This document shows, in pieces, positions 14,215 through 23,535 of a DNA stretch of 64,000 nt. Position 1 is the first letter of the stretch, and every line of letters starts with the position of its first letter. A program made the position numbers and the translations under genes. Under the pieces are notes generated by a model. The model did not search any database and had not been told where the DNA came from. It was given only the letters and a program-made list of their open reading frames with translations. This stretch comes from Nocardioidaceae bacterium. GTDB lineage: Bacteria > Actinomycetota > Actinomycetes > Propionibacteriales > Nocardioidaceae. Location of the stretch: assembly GCA_018672315.1 (NCBI GenBank), contig CP076053.1:1537827-1601826 (forward strand), given 5' to 3'.

Positions 14215-17200
14215 GTGTTCTTCAGCTCCTCGCGGCGCCCGATCGCCGCGTCTGTCGCATCCGCCGTCACCGCAGCGGTCCTCGGCGCCGCTCCCGCCGC
14301 GACCGCTGTCGCTGAGGACGCCGGCACCCCCGTCCCCCTGGCCGGCGTGCCGATCACGCCTCGCGACACGGCAGTGCCGATCACACCGCTGGCCCAGGTG
14401 GGTGACCGCCTGCTGGTGAGGCGCGACGACATCGGGTGGGGGGACGGGGGGCGGATCTTCTCTGTCTCGCGCGACGGCTCCACGGCCGCCCTCACCGCCG
14501 ATCTGGACGGGCTGTCACCGGTCGCCTTCGGAGATGACGGTCGTGTGGCTGCCATCGAGAGCTCTCGCAGCACGCTGATGACGGGTGTCGTCGACGGCGA
14601 GACCATCGCTCCTCTCGAGAGCTTCGCGACGTGGCCGGTCAATGGGCAGCTCGTCGGCTTCACCGATGACGGCGTGCTGACTCTCGCCCGCCCGCTGCCG
14701 GACCCCTCCCACCTCGAGTTCACCTCCTGGGCCGGTGGAGCTGCGACGCGCTTTCCCGGGCTCGAGGACGGTGAGACCATCGGCCGCTACTCCGTCGGGT
14801 CGAGCGACTCCGTGCTCGCTTTCACGATCGTCGGACCGGACGACGGCTTCCGGTCCCTCGCGACGGTCGATGCGGCGACGGGCACCATTCGCCGCGTACG
14901 CCCCCCGGGTCCCTGCGGCTACCCGGTCCAGGAGTCACGTCTGCACGACGGTGCGCTGGCCTGGACAACGTGGGAGAGCGGGAGCGACGTGCACACCGTG
15001 TGTCGCGCCGCGGTGGACACGAGCGGGTCCGTGAGCGGCCCCGAGCAGCTCGGCACCCTGGCGCGGGCGGATCTGGACGTACTCCCCGTCGGCGGCCCCG
15101 ACGGCGCCGTCGTGCTGACCTCGCGGTGGTACTCCTACGCCGAGACGCCCGCAGGCCTCGTGATGGATCGCAACGGCTCACGCGCCCTGCCCGCGACGGC
15201 GCACGACGCGGTGGCGTACGACGACGGCGCGGTGGTCAGCGTCGACGGCACCAGCCTGGCGACGGTCGACCTCTCGTCGGGCGGTCTGAACGAGCTGCTC
15301 CCCGAGCGGCGACTCCCTGCCGAGGCGTCTCGGATCTCCGTCGACGACGGCCGTGTGCTCGTGGTCGACGACGGCGCAGCCGGCGGGAAGGGGCGGCTGA
15401 CCAGCCGGGCCGTCGGTGCCGGCCTCGCCCTGGGGAAGCCGGTGCGGTCGGCGAGACCGGCTCTCGACGTGCTCGCTCGCGAGGGCGCCTCCGCCATCAT
15501 GTCGACGACGCAGCCCTTCACCCTGATCGACCGTGGCGGCACTGCCCGCACGGCCGGCCTCGGCGCGACGCAGGACAGCACCCGCATCATCGGTGTCAGC
15601 GGCACCGTGGCTCTGGTCGCACCTGTCGACGTCATCGGCTCGCAGTTGATCGACACCGTGGATCCCACACAGGATCCGATGCGCCTCGAGCGTCCCCGCG
15701 GCGCCGGGACGCTCATCGAGCCAGACCCCGACGCCCTGACACACGGACGCGCGTACAGCCCGGGAACGATCTTCTCCGGCCTCGACGGGCTGGTCGCCTC
15801 TTACGACGTGACCTCGCAGACCGCGGTCGATCTCACCGTCCCGCGCTGCGGACTGGTGACCGCGGTGCAGGCTGCCGGACCGTACGTGCTGGCCGTGTGC
15901 CAGGGCGGCGCAGCACACGACGGACCCACCTCGACACGCGTGATCGACGAACGCGGGACGACCCCCGCGGTGACGCTGCCCCCAGCTCCCGCGTCCCTCG
16001 ACGGTTCGGCTTCGCAGGTCATGCTCGGCAACGGCTTCGCTGTGACCTGGACTGCCGAGGGCGTCATCCGCTGGATCGACCTCGACGCCGCCGACCGCGG
16101 CTGGCGGCCGCTCGCCTCGGCCTCGGGGCCTCTGCGCGACCTCGACGTCTCCACCGGTCGCGACCCGCTCGTGGGCTGGGTGGACGCCGAGGGTGCGGCG
16201 ACCGTCGCCCGTGTCCCGGCCACCGGCGCGCTCCCGGCTCCGGTGACGCTCGGTTATCGGGCCCCCGCCGCGCCGGTCGCCGAAGTGGTCCACGAGGGGG
16301 CAGGCCTGCGCATCTCGTGGTCCGCGGAGCCGAAGCAGCCCGTCGACCACTACGTGCTCAGTGGCTTCGGCCACGATCCGGCCGTCTGGACGGTCCCCGG
16401 CGACCGTCTCAGTGAGGTGTTCACGCCGTCGAACCCGCGGGCGGCCGCCGGCGGGACGATCACGGCGGTGAACGGCGCCGGGCGACGCGACACGTACGTC
16501 GAGGTCGGCCGCGCCATGCCGCCCACCCCGACGAACCTGCGCGTGAGCGTCGATCCCGATACCTCGCGCGTCACGGTGAGCTGGGACTACGAGGATCAGC
16601 CGTACGCACCTCGCGCCCGGTATTTCGAACTGCAGGACGCGTACGGTCGTCAGCTCGAGCTGGTGGCTTCTGACCAGAGGTCCGCGAGTTTCGTCGCGGA
16701 CGCCGCGACCGAGGGCCGGGTGAGCGTCGTCGTCATGGGTGAAGAGGGTTCGTCGTCGTCGGCCAGCGTCGCGTATGTCTCGCCCGGGATCGACCGGACA
16801 CCGCCGCGGCTGACCATCGCGGCCTTGCCGGCGGTGACCCTCACCGGTCACGCGCGCGCCTCGGCGTCGGCCACCGACCGCAGCGGCGTCGCCCGGGTCG
16901 AGGTGCGACAGGCCAGCGCGACGCCGCGCACCGTGTACGGGCGCTACTCCTCGGCGGAGCGAGTCGGCACCGACCGTGGCTCCGTGGTCGTGCAGGTGAC
17001 CGAGGGTGCCAGCACATGCGTCCAGTTCCGGGCGGTCGACGGCCAAGGCAACGTCGGGCCGTGGACGAGGGCCGGCTGCACCGTGCGTCCCCTCCGCGAG
17101 ACTGCGCTGCAGCGCAGCGCCGGGTGGCGAACCGTCCGCGGTCGAGAGCTCCTCGACCGAGCTGCGATGTCGACCGTGCAGCGCGGCCGCACCCTGTCCC

Positions 17201-17436
17201 TCCCGATCCGCTGGTCGACCGGGGTCTGGCTGATCGCCGACACGTGTCCGACATGCGGCTCGATCCGGCTCCGTAGCGAGGGGCGGTGGCTAGGCGGCGC
17301 CGTCAGTCTGCGGTCGCCGTCGGTTCGTCACCGGCGCCTGGTCGAGCTTCCTTGGAGCGGGAGCGGCACCGACGTCACCGTCGTGACGACGAGCCGCAAG
17401 CGCGTGGTGGTCGACGGTCTCGCGGTCATGCCCTGA
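14215..17436 (+). CDS. Large secreted protein with propeller-like N-half and Fn3-like domains
   Basis: This 1073-residue protein begins with a Sec signal peptide (basic SSSRRP, hydrophobic Ala/Val core, likely cleavage after AVA near residue 33). Residues about 55-680 contain repeated short beta-strand patterns with DG turns, like a WD/YVTN-type beta-propeller. Residues about 685-765 and 768-860 look like two fibronectin type III domains (LRISWSAEP; VTVSWDYED). A bacterial Ig-like segment (TPPRLTIAAL) follows, then a Cys-containing C-terminal region. No catalytic motif or LPXTG anchor is visible. It probably acts outside the cell in binding. The GTG at 14215 follows GGGAG. It is a stand-alone gene. 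Confidence 0.75.
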   Translation: MFFSSSRRPIAASVASAVTAAVLGAAPAATAVAEDAGTPVPLAGVPITPRDTAVPITPLAQVGDRLLVRRDDIGWGDGGRIFSVSRDGSTAALTADLDGLSPVAFGDDGRVAAIESSRSTLMTGVVDGETIAPLESFATWPVNGQLVGFTDDGVLTLARPLPDPSHLEFTSWAGGAATRFPGLEDGETIGRYSVGSSDSVLAFTIVGPDDGFRSLATVDAATGTIRRVRPPGPCGYPVQESRLHDGALAWTTWESGSDVHTVCRAAVDTSGSVSGPEQLGTLARADLDVLPVGGPDGAVVLTSRWYSYAETPAGLVMDRNGSRALPATAHDAVAYDDGAVVSVDGTSLATVDLSSGGLNELLPERRLPAEASRISVDDGRVLVVDDGAAGGKGRLTSRAVGAGLALGKPVRSARPALDVLAREGASAIMSTTQPFTLIDRGGTARTAGLGATQDSTRIIGVSGTVALVAPVDVIGSQLIDTVDPTQDPMRLERPRGAGTLIEPDPDALTHGRAYSPGTIFSGLDGLVASYDVTSQTAVDLTVPRCGLVTAVQAAGPYVLAVCQGGAAHDGPTSTRVIDERGTTPAVTLPPAPASLDGSASQVMLGNGFAVTWTAEGVIRWIDLDAADRGWRPLASASGPLRDLDVSTGRDPLVGWVDAEGAATVARVPATGALPAPVTLGYRAPAAPVAEVVHEGAGLRISWSAEPKQPVDHYVLSGFGHDPAVWTVPGDRLSEVFTPSNPRAAAGGTITAVNGAGRRDTYVEVGRAMPPTPTNLRVSVDPDTSRVTVSWDYEDQPYAPRARYFELQDAYGRQLELVASDQRSASFVADAATEGRVSVVVMGEEGSSSSASVAYVSPGIDRTPPRLTIAALPAVTLTGHARASASATDRSGVARVEVRQASATPRTVYGRYSSAERVGTDRGSVVVQVTEGASTCVQFRAVDGQGNVGPWTRAGCTVRPLRETALQRSAGWRTVRGRELLDRAAMSTVQRGRTLSLPIRWSTGVWLIADTCPTCGSIRLRSEGRWLGGAVSLRSPSVRHRRLVELPWSGSGTDVTVVTTSRKRVVVDGLAVMP

Positions 17437-17438
17437 TA

Positions 17439-18287
17439 TCAGGCCCTCGGCAGTGCGGCGGCCAGGGTCCGGTGGATCCGGTCGACCTGGGCCGGCGTCA
17501 CATCGCCGACGGCGGTCAGTCTCGGGTAGAGCGTCCTGGGCCAGCAGACCTCGACGCCGCGCACCGAGAACGCGCCGCCGATCAGCGGCCAGTCGGCCTC
17601 GAGGAAGCACAGCACTCCGCGCACGGGCGCCTCGTCCCCGACCAGCGATCTGACGAGGTCCACCTGGCGGAGGGCACCGTCGACCAGCGAGGTGCGATCG
17701 CGTCCCGCGACGAGCAACTTCTCCACACGGGGTCGCAGCACACCGCCCTCGACCCTGCGGGACGGGCGGCCGCGGTACCTCTTGGCGTCGACGACCCAGA
17801 CACCGTTCGTGGTGACGACCAGGTGATCGACGTTGGCCCGCGAGCGAGGGATGCGGCGGTCGTGGAGAAGACGTACGTCGTCTCCCGCCAGTCGATCGAG
17901 GGCCCGACCCAGCCTCTCCTCGCCGAGCGCGCCTGCGTCCCAGGCCTGCGTCGATGGCGGATCGCTGCTCAGCGCGAGCACCAGTCCACCGATGTGGGGG
18001 AATCGCCCACGGATGCGTCGGTCCCGCGCTTCGCGGCGACGCTCGAACTCACGGCGTGCCGAGGCTCCGGCATGACCGCTTGCGACGGCCTCGTCGGCAT
18101 CTTCCTCGGGCGTCGACCCCCATGTCGGCTCGGCTGCATCGGCGAGGTGGCTGAGGCAGCGGACGGTGCGTGTCCGTCGCTCGTGGACGGCGCGTGTGCC
18201 GGCGTCGAGCGGCGTGCCACAGACGCGACAGGAGCCGGCGTAGCGGAGCCGTATGGCCTTCTCCACCGTCGCTCCCGTGTCCTCCAT
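17439..18287 (-). CDS. NERD-domain nuclease-related protein
   Basis: This 282-residue protein has an N-terminal zinc-ribbon-like patch (CRVCG at about residues 20-24, further Cys at 44) and a NERD domain at about 120-240. The NERD core GALGEERLGRAL, then NVDHLVVTTNGVWVVDAKRY, contains the Asp and Asp-x-Lys residues of a restriction-endonuclease-like fold. A DNA-processing role is inferred for the family. It ends two bases before the stop of the secreted-protein gene on the other strand, so the two genes converge. The ATG at 18285-18287 is the natural start. Confidence 0.83.
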   Translation of the reverse strand: MEDTGATVEKAIRLRYAGSCRVCGTPLDAGTRAVHERRTRTVRCLSHLADAAEPTWGSTPEEDADEAVASGHAGASARREFERRREARDRRIRGRFPHIGGLVLALSSDPPSTQAWDAGALGEERLGRALDRLAGDDVRLLHDRRIPRSRANVDHLVVTTNGVWVVDAKRYRGRPSRRVEGGVLRPRVEKLLVAGRDRTSLVDGALRQVDLVRSLVGDEAPVRGVLCFLEADWPLIGGAFSVRGVEVCWPRTLYPRLTAVGDVTPAQVDRIHRTLAAALPRA

Positions 18288-18344
18288 CCCGGCAGTATCA
18301 CCTCACATCGATCGCCTCGCCGCCGTATCGGGAGGATCGTGCGC

Positions 18345-19397
18345 TCAGCCTCGCTCTGGTCGACCGTCGGCGGACTCGTCTCGTCGATGTGGCGGTCCGT
18401 CTGCGGTTCGCGGCCCGTACGCCCCGGTCGGCCACCGCTTCTCGATCTCGGCGTTCAGCTCGGCGCCGAGCAGCACCGCCAGCGCCGAGACCCACAACCA
18501 CAGCGAGACGGCGATGGGCGCGCTGAGCTGCCGGTAGACGGTCTCGCCGCCGTCGAGGCTCGCTCCGCTGAGCGCGAGGTAGAGCCGCAGGCCCGCCGCG
18601 GCGACGAGCCACAACGCCATCGCCAGCACCGCCCCGGGCAGGTCGCGCCGCCAGGGCGTACGCCACGGGACGCCGACGTGGAACACGGTCGCCAGCGCGA
18701 CGACGACCAGCAGGCCGACCAGCGGCCAGAACAACCAGTCGAGAACGGAGGACCCGGCTGCGGCCACGCCGTCGGGCGCGAGGGCACGCATCAGGCGCGG
18801 TCCCAGCACCAGCAGCGGCAGCAGCGCGACCGCTCCGACCGTCGCCGCGACGGTCATCCCGAGCGCGAGGATCCGTTGGCGCCAGCGGGCGCGCGGGTGC
18901 TCGAGGTCGTACGCGATCGTCACCGTCTCCAGCACCCGGTTGGTGGCCCGCGACCCGGTCCACAGACCCAGCAGCAGCCCGAAGCCGATCACGTCGACCC
19001 GTCCCTCGCGGGTGACGGGGCGGACGAGCTGCTCGTACGCCGCGAACGTGTCGCCCGACAGCGCCGCCCGCGGGACGGTGAAGACCAGCCGGTCCAGCTC
19101 GGCGCGCCCGTCGGGTCCGAGGACGTCGGCAACGAAGCCGAGCGAGCCGAGCACCACCAGCAGCAGCGCGGGCAGCGAGATCAGGGTGAACAGCGCGACC
19201 TCGGCCGCGAGGCCCGGGACGCGGTCGCGACGGGCGTCGCGGACGGTGGCGACGGCGAGCTCCAGCCCCGTGCGCACCGGCGCCGGGGCGCGGGAGGCGA
19301 AGCGCTCGCTGCGCCCGAGCGCCGCCTCGCGCAACCGGTCACCGACGGTCGCGACGCGCTCGGCGAGGTCAGCGGCGCGCTCGCGGGGACCCGGCAT
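18345..19397 (-). CDS. YihY/virulence factor BrkB-family membrane protein
   Basis: This 350-residue protein has about six membrane segments with the family pattern EVALFTLISLPALLLVVLG, then GLLLGLWTGSRATNRVLET, and a final ALAVLLGAELNAEIE block. YihY proteins were once called ribonuclease BN, but that activity belongs to a different protein. The real role is unsettled, and transport or cell-envelope functions are proposed. The N-terminal 50 residues and the Arg/Asp-rich C-terminus are cytosolic. AGGAG lies directly against the ATG, so initiation may be inefficient or the start may differ slightly. The YczE-like gene precedes it by 30 bases. Confidence 0.83.
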   Translation of the reverse strand: MPGPRERAADLAERVATVGDRLREAALGRSERFASRAPAPVRTGLELAVATVRDARRDRVPGLAAEVALFTLISLPALLLVVLGSLGFVADVLGPDGRAELDRLVFTVPRAALSGDTFAAYEQLVRPVTREGRVDVIGFGLLLGLWTGSRATNRVLETVTIAYDLEHPRARWRQRILALGMTVAATVGAVALLPLLVLGPRLMRALAPDGVAAAGSSVLDWLFWPLVGLLVVVALATVFHVGVPWRTPWRRDLPGAVLAMALWLVAAAGLRLYLALSGASLDGGETVYRQLSAPIAVSLWLWVSALAVLLGAELNAEIEKRWPTGAYGPRTADGPPHRRDESADGRPERG

Positions 19398-19427
19398 CTC
19401 CTCATGGTCCCAGGCGTGCGCGCGGGC

Positions 19428-20042
19428 TCAGTCCTCGACGGCGCGCGTCCCGCCGATCTCCACGCGCAGGAGGCGCGCGGCCAGGCTCGAGGCCGGGCCC
19501 AGCGCCAGCACCACCACGAGCGTCCCCACACCGACGGTCGCGCCGAGCAGCCAGCCGAGCAGGGCCGAGGCACCCTGGACGGCGTTGTAGCTCCACCGGA
19601 ACGGCACCGGCGGGTCGTACGCGAGCGCGGCCGCCTCGGCCGGGCCCGCCCCCAGCCGGCTGCCGAGGTAGGCCGCGATCCCCACGGCGATCACGGGGAC
19701 CGACCCCGCGAGGAGCAACGCCTGGCCGAGCAGCGAGCCGGGCGTCTCGAGCACCCGCAGGGCGAGGTCGGCGACGAGGCCGACGACCACCACCTGGACG
19801 ACCGTCCCGACGCCCGGCACGACCTTCCGCAGCGCCGCGAGGGCGAGGAAGGTCAGGCTGACGACGACGTTCGCGACGACGAACGCCCACCCCGTGCCGA
19901 GCGCGACCCCGTTCACGAGAGTGGAGAAGCCGTCGGACCCGAGGTCCGCGCGCAGCACCATCGCCACCCCGATCCCGAGGGTGACGCAGCCGCCGATGAG
20001 CAGCATCGCGCGGCGCAGGCCCGAGTTCGCGGTCGAGGTCAC
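19428..20042 (-). CDS. YczE/YitT-like five-helix membrane protein
   Basis: This 204-residue protein has about five membrane helices and begins with the family-like pattern GGCVTLGIGVAMVLRADLGSDGFSTL. That pattern is typical of the YczE/YyaS group, whose Bacillus member is controlled by the MocR-type regulator YczR. The molecular function is not established. It lies 30 bases upstream of the YihY gene and probably forms an operon with it. The GTG at 20040-20042 has no good ribosome site. A MocR-type regulator occurs at 31.8-33.3 kb, too far away to be assigned with confidence. Confidence 0.7.
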   Translation of the reverse strand: MTSTANSGLRRAMLLIGGCVTLGIGVAMVLRADLGSDGFSTLVNGVALGTGWAFVVANVVVSLTFLALAALRKVVPGVGTVVQVVVVGLVADLALRVLETPGSLLGQALLLAGSVPVIAVGIAAYLGSRLGAGPAEAAALAYDPPVPFRWSYNAVQGASALLGWLLGATVGVGTLVVVLALGPASSLAARLLRVEIGGTRAVED

Positions 20043-20114
20043 CGGGAGACCGTACGACCGCCGCTAGGGTCTCTGCGGACCGACCACTGCCGTACGCGCC
20101 ACGAAGGAGCCACC

Positions 20115-20486
20115 ATGGCCGCCAAGCGACTGAGCCCGTGTGCCGAGGGATCGCAGAAGTGCGTCTCGACGCTGGACACGCAGGAGTACTGCGCGATGGA
20201 CCCCGTGCCGTTCACCGGTTCGCCCGAGCAGGCGAAGGCCGCGGTCATGAAGGTCATCGCCGACTTCCCGCGCACCTCGGTCACGACCGAGGAGGCCGAC
20301 TACGTCTCGGCGGTCTTCAAGACGAAGGTGCTCCGCTTCAAGGACACCGTCGAGTTCGAGATCGACGCCGACGACAACATGGTCCACTTCCGCTCCGAGT
20401 CCGTGCCGTACGCCGGCTCCGACCTCGGCGCGAACCGCAAGCGCATGACGACGGTGCGCGAGCAGCTCGTCGCCGCCCTGGGCTGA
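20115..20486 (+). CDS. DUF1499-domain protein
   Basis: This 123-residue soluble protein has the DUF1499 layout. A Cys-rich N-terminus (SPCAEGSQKCVSTL, with another Cys at YCAMDP) comes before an alpha/beta domain. That domain contains the DYVSAVFKTKVLRFKDTVEFEID strand block and a closing SESVPYAGSDLGANRKRM block (FRSASR in many relatives). The function is unknown; the family is common in bacteria and plastids. The ATG at 20115 is preceded by GAAGGA, and TAGGGT about 45 bases upstream is a likely -10. The gene is divergent from the YczE-like gene. Confidence 0.8.
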   Translation: MAAKRLSPCAEGSQKCVSTLDTQEYCAMDPVPFTGSPEQAKAAVMKVIADFPRTSVTTEEADYVSAVFKTKVLRFKDTVEFEIDADDNMVHFRSESVPYAGSDLGANRKRMTTVREQLVAALG

Positions 20487-20525
20487 CCGCGGGCCTGTCA
20501 GCCGCCACCGCGGCCGGCACGACGA

Positions 20526-21434
20526 TCAGGTGTGCATGCCGCTCTCGTGCGCCCCGTGACTGAGCATCTCGAACTGCACGGTCGAGTGCTCGACGTCGTA
20601 CTCATCGGCCAGGCACGCCTGCGCCTCGTCGAGCAGCTGGGCGAGATGGCCGTCGAAGAAGCACGCGTCGTCGACGACGAGGTGCGCGGTCAGGACCGGG
20701 AGCCCGGTGGCGACCTGGGTGGCGTGGAGGTCGTGCACCTCGTGCACGTGCTCCATCGCCAGCAACCGGTCGCGGACGGCGTCGAGGTCCAGGCCCGCCG
20801 GGGTCGCCTCCAGCAGGATGTGTCCGGTCTCGCGGAGCAGTCGCACGGCGCGGGGAAGGATCAGCGCAGCGATCACGAGGGACGCGATCGCGTCCGCGCG
20901 GAGGAACCCGGTCGTGGCCACGGTCGCCGCGGCCACCAGCACCGCCACCGAGCCGAGAGCGTCGTTCGCGACCTCGAGGAACGCCGCCCTCATGTTGAGG
21001 TTGTCGCCGCGCCCCCCGGCCAGGACCAGCAGGCCGATGATGTTGCCGACCAGTCCGACGGCACCGAAGACGATCATCGCGGTCGGCGCGACCTCTTCGG
21101 GCGAGAAGAGGCGGCGTACGGCCTCGACCAGCACGTATCCCCCGACCACGAGCAGCAGTCCGGCCTGGGCGGCGGCGCCGAGCACCTCGGCGCGATGCCA
21201 GCCCCAGGTGCGCTGCGAGGTCGAGGGGCGGGTCACCAGCACGGCCGCCAACAGGCCCATCGTCAGGCCGAGGGCGTCGGTGAGCATGTGTGCGGCGTCG
21301 GCGAGCAGGGCCAGCGACCCGGAGACGATCGCGCCGACGACCTCGACGACCAGCACCGTCACGGTGATGGCGAGGACGACGGCCAGGCGGCCGCGGTGGT
21401 CGGGCATCGGGTGCGCGTGGTCGTGAGCCGTCAC
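20526..21434 (-). CDS. Cation diffusion facilitator (CzcD/ZitB-type metal exporter)
   Basis: This 302-residue CDF transporter has six membrane helices and a cytosolic C-terminal domain. Metal-site signatures are SLALLADAAHMLTDALG in helix II (HxxxD) and EVANDALGSVAVL in helix V, matching Zn/Co/Cd exporters of the CzcD group. A His-containing N-terminus (MTAHDHAHPMPDH) may bind metal. It exports divalent metal by proton antiport. The GTG at 21432-21434 is preceded by a very strong site (GGAGGAGGGAGG). The 350-base leader region upstream contains competing stem-loops that could mediate regulation. Confidence 0.9.
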   Translation of the reverse strand: MTAHDHAHPMPDHRGRLAVVLAITVTVLVVEVVGAIVSGSLALLADAAHMLTDALGLTMGLLAAVLVTRPSTSQRTWGWHRAEVLGAAAQAGLLLVVGGYVLVEAVRRLFSPEEVAPTAMIVFGAVGLVGNIIGLLVLAGGRGDNLNMRAAFLEVANDALGSVAVLVAAATVATTGFLRADAIASLVIAALILPRAVRLLRETGHILLEATPAGLDLDAVRDRLLAMEHVHEVHDLHATQVATGLPVLTAHLVVDDACFFDGHLAQLLDEAQACLADEYDVEHSTVQFEMLSHGAHESGMHT

Positions 21435-21784
21435 GGGTGCCTCCCTCCTCCGGTGCGTGCTGTGTCAGCCACCGTCGCGAGGTTCCCCGATCGAAGTCGG
21501 CTGAGTCGTCCCGATCCGGCCGCGTCGGGGTCCGGACATGGCTGTCGGGGGTGACCCGCCTCCCTGACAGGCCACCCCCGACCGCTCGGGGTGTCTCGTA
21601 CGCCTTCCGCTCCCTCACGCGGCGCGCGTCCGAGTCGTGGTGGTGCTGGACGAGGCGAGGAGGGGCTCGTCTCGTGTCCCGCTGGGGTGGTGATCGGCCC
21701 CGGATGGACCGACCTGAGCGATTCGTCGGAGGAATCCCCGACATCTCGTGACGAAGGCGCACGCCCGGCTCGGACACGACCAGG
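21435..21784. other. 350-base intergenic leader with mutually exclusive stem-loops
   Basis: No convincing gene is seen here; open frames in both directions lack start signals. At 21573-21581, CACCCCCGA can pair either with TCGGGGTG at 21586-21593 (tight hairpin, loop CCGC) or with TCGGGGGTG at 21545-21553 (perfect 9 bp, 19-base loop). The two pairings exclude each other. The stretch lies downstream of the DASS gene and upstream of the CDF gene, both leftward. It could end the former or regulate the latter. It matches no riboswitch class I can recognise. Confidence 0.45.
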
Positions 21785-23419
21785 TCAGATGACCAGCCCC
21801 AGAGCCATCGGGCCGATGAGCACCGTGAACATGGTGATGAGCACCAGGCCGACGATGTTGAGCACGAAGCCTCCGCGCACCATCTCGGCGATGGTCACCG
21901 ACCCGGTGCCGAAGACGATCGCGTTCGGTGGCGTGCCGACGGGCAGCATGAAGGCGCAGGTCGCGGCCAGCGCAGCGGGGATCAGCAGGGTGGTCGGGTC
22001 CACGCCGATGCCGACGGCCACGCCGCCGAGCACGGGGATGAAGGTCGCCGCGGTGGCGGTGTTGCTGGTGACCTCGGTCAGGAAGAGCACGATCGCGGAG
22101 ACCGCGGCGAGCAGCAGCACGATCGGGAGCACCTCGAGCCCGGAGACCTGCTCGCCGAAGTAGACGTCGAGCCCGGAGGTGGCCACGGCGGCCGCCAGGC
22201 TCAGGCCGCCGCCGAACAGGAGCAGCACGCCCCACGGCAGGCCCGTCTCCGCGTCCTTCCAGTCGAGCACCATCGCGCCCTCGCGGTCACCGGGCAGGAA
22301 GAAGAGCGCGAGGCCGGCACCGATCGCGATCGCCGTGTCATCGAGGCCGCCGATCCAGGGGAGGAGGGTCGAGACCGCGTCGATCTCGGCCAGCAGGCCC
22401 GGGACGACCCACAGGAACGCCGCGCCGCCGAAGACGACGCAGACCATCCGCTCGCCCAGCGTCATCTCGCCGAGCGCATCGATCTCGGCCTCGATCATCT
22501 GAGCGCCGCCGGCCACCTCGGGGAGGTCGAAGCGGAACAGCACGCGGGTGATCAGCAGCCAGGAGACGGCGATGAAGGTGATGACGATCGGGACGCCCAG
22601 CATCATCCACTGCAGGAAGCCGACGTCCTGGCCCAGCTCGTCGCTGAGGTAGCCGGCGACGATCGCGTTCGGTGGGCTGCCGAGCAGCGTCCCGAGACCG
22701 CCGATCGAGGCGGCCCAGGCGATGGAGAGCACGAGCGCGACCCCGAAGGTCCGCACCTGCTTGTCAGCGACGATGTCGCTGATGGCGCGACCGGCAGCAA
22801 GTCCTTCGCGCAGGTCCTCGCCGGCAGTCCCAGCGTCCGAGGCCAGGTCGGAGCGCCGCTCCACCACCAGGGCGAGAACGCTCATCGCGATGGGCAGCAT
22901 CATGAGGGTCGTGGCCGTGTTCGACACCCACATCGACAGGAACGCGGTCGAGACCATCATCCCGAGGATGATCCGTCGCGGCGAGGTGCCCACCCGACGC
23001 AGCGTCAGCAGCGCGATCCGACGGTGCAGGTTCCACTTCTGCATCGCGATCGCGATGAGGAAGCCGCCCAGGAACAGGAACACGATCGAGCTCGCGTACG
23101 GCGCCGTCGCGTCGTCCACCTCGATCGAGGTGAGCGCCGGGATCGCCACGATCGGGATCAGCGAGGTCGCTGCCAGGGGGATCGCCTCGGTGATCCACCA
23201 GAACGCCATGAGCACGCCGATGGCGGCCACGGCCCGCGCATCGCCGTCCAGCGAGCCGCCGCCGAGCGCGAGGTAGGTCAGCAGAGCTGCGGCGATGCCG
23301 GCGACCCGGAGGATCCAGGTGGTCCTCCGGGACCGTCCGGACGGTCCGCCGTCGTCGACGGCGGTCGGGGGTGAGTCGGTCGGACCGGTGGTCCGTGGGC
23401 TCGTCGGTGTCGTGCTCAT
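21785..23419 (-). CDS. DASS (SLC13) family sodium:dicarboxylate symporter
   Basis: This 544-residue permease has about 11-12 membrane segments. Family hallmarks are FWWITEAIPLAATSLIPI, the first SNTATT motif (SNTATTLMMLP) and the second (TSNTATAATFIPVL), which form the paired sodium/substrate sites of VcINDY-like carriers. It probably imports succinate, malate or related C4 acids. The ATG at 23417-23419 follows GAGGAGG. It is divergent from a CitA/DcuS-type kinase and its response regulator. This is the standard arrangement for ligand-induced carboxylate transport and supports the substrate class. Confidence 0.9.
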   Translation of the reverse strand: MSTTPTSPRTTGPTDSPPTAVDDGGPSGRSRRTTWILRVAGIAAALLTYLALGGGSLDGDARAVAAIGVLMAFWWITEAIPLAATSLIPIVAIPALTSIEVDDATAPYASSIVFLFLGGFLIAIAMQKWNLHRRIALLTLRRVGTSPRRIILGMMVSTAFLSMWVSNTATTLMMLPIAMSVLALVVERRSDLASDAGTAGEDLREGLAAGRAISDIVADKQVRTFGVALVLSIAWAASIGGLGTLLGSPPNAIVAGYLSDELGQDVGFLQWMMLGVPIVITFIAVSWLLITRVLFRFDLPEVAGGAQMIEAEIDALGEMTLGERMVCVVFGGAAFLWVVPGLLAEIDAVSTLLPWIGGLDDTAIAIGAGLALFFLPGDREGAMVLDWKDAETGLPWGVLLLFGGGLSLAAAVATSGLDVYFGEQVSGLEVLPIVLLLAAVSAIVLFLTEVTSNTATAATFIPVLGGVAVGIGVDPTTLLIPAALAATCAFMLPVGTPPNAIVFGTGSVTIAEMVRGGFVLNIVGLVLITMFTVLIGPMALGLVI

Positions 23420-23535
23420 GTCGAGGCCTCCTCGTGAACGGTGCATGTGCCTACCGTCACGGCTCGTGTGACTCACGTCTCCCTTCTGTTCATTGCGTTC
23501 ACGACATCGCTGGCCGGCCGCGTCATGATGAGCCG
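23420..23535. promoter_or_regulatory. Divergent control region, DASS transporter / CitAB-type system
   Basis: The 116-base gap separates divergent starts and must hold both promoters. An inverted repeat ACGGT-N10-ACCGT lies at 23438-23457. A GTTCATTGCGTTCAC stretch at about 23489-23503 contains a direct repeat of GTTCA. Both are candidate sites for the neighbouring response regulator. Confidence 0.35.

Noticed and set aside
17286-20114. Very long rightward open frame running through 17.3-20.1 kb
   Set aside because: It is antisense to the NERD, YihY and YczE genes, and its translation is Arg/Gln/His-rich shadow sequence. Only its last 124 codons (from ATG 20115, DUF1499) are real.
21435-21600. 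Known riboswitch (NiCo, yybP-ykoY or ydaO type) upstream of the CDF gene
   Set aside because: I could not match the conserved core nucleotides of any of these classes. Only generic competing hairpins are visible.
21437-21751. Possible 104-codon gene in the CDF/DASS gap
   Set aside because: It has no ribosome site, a composition rich in Arg, Ser and Trp, and overlaps the paired stem-loop region.
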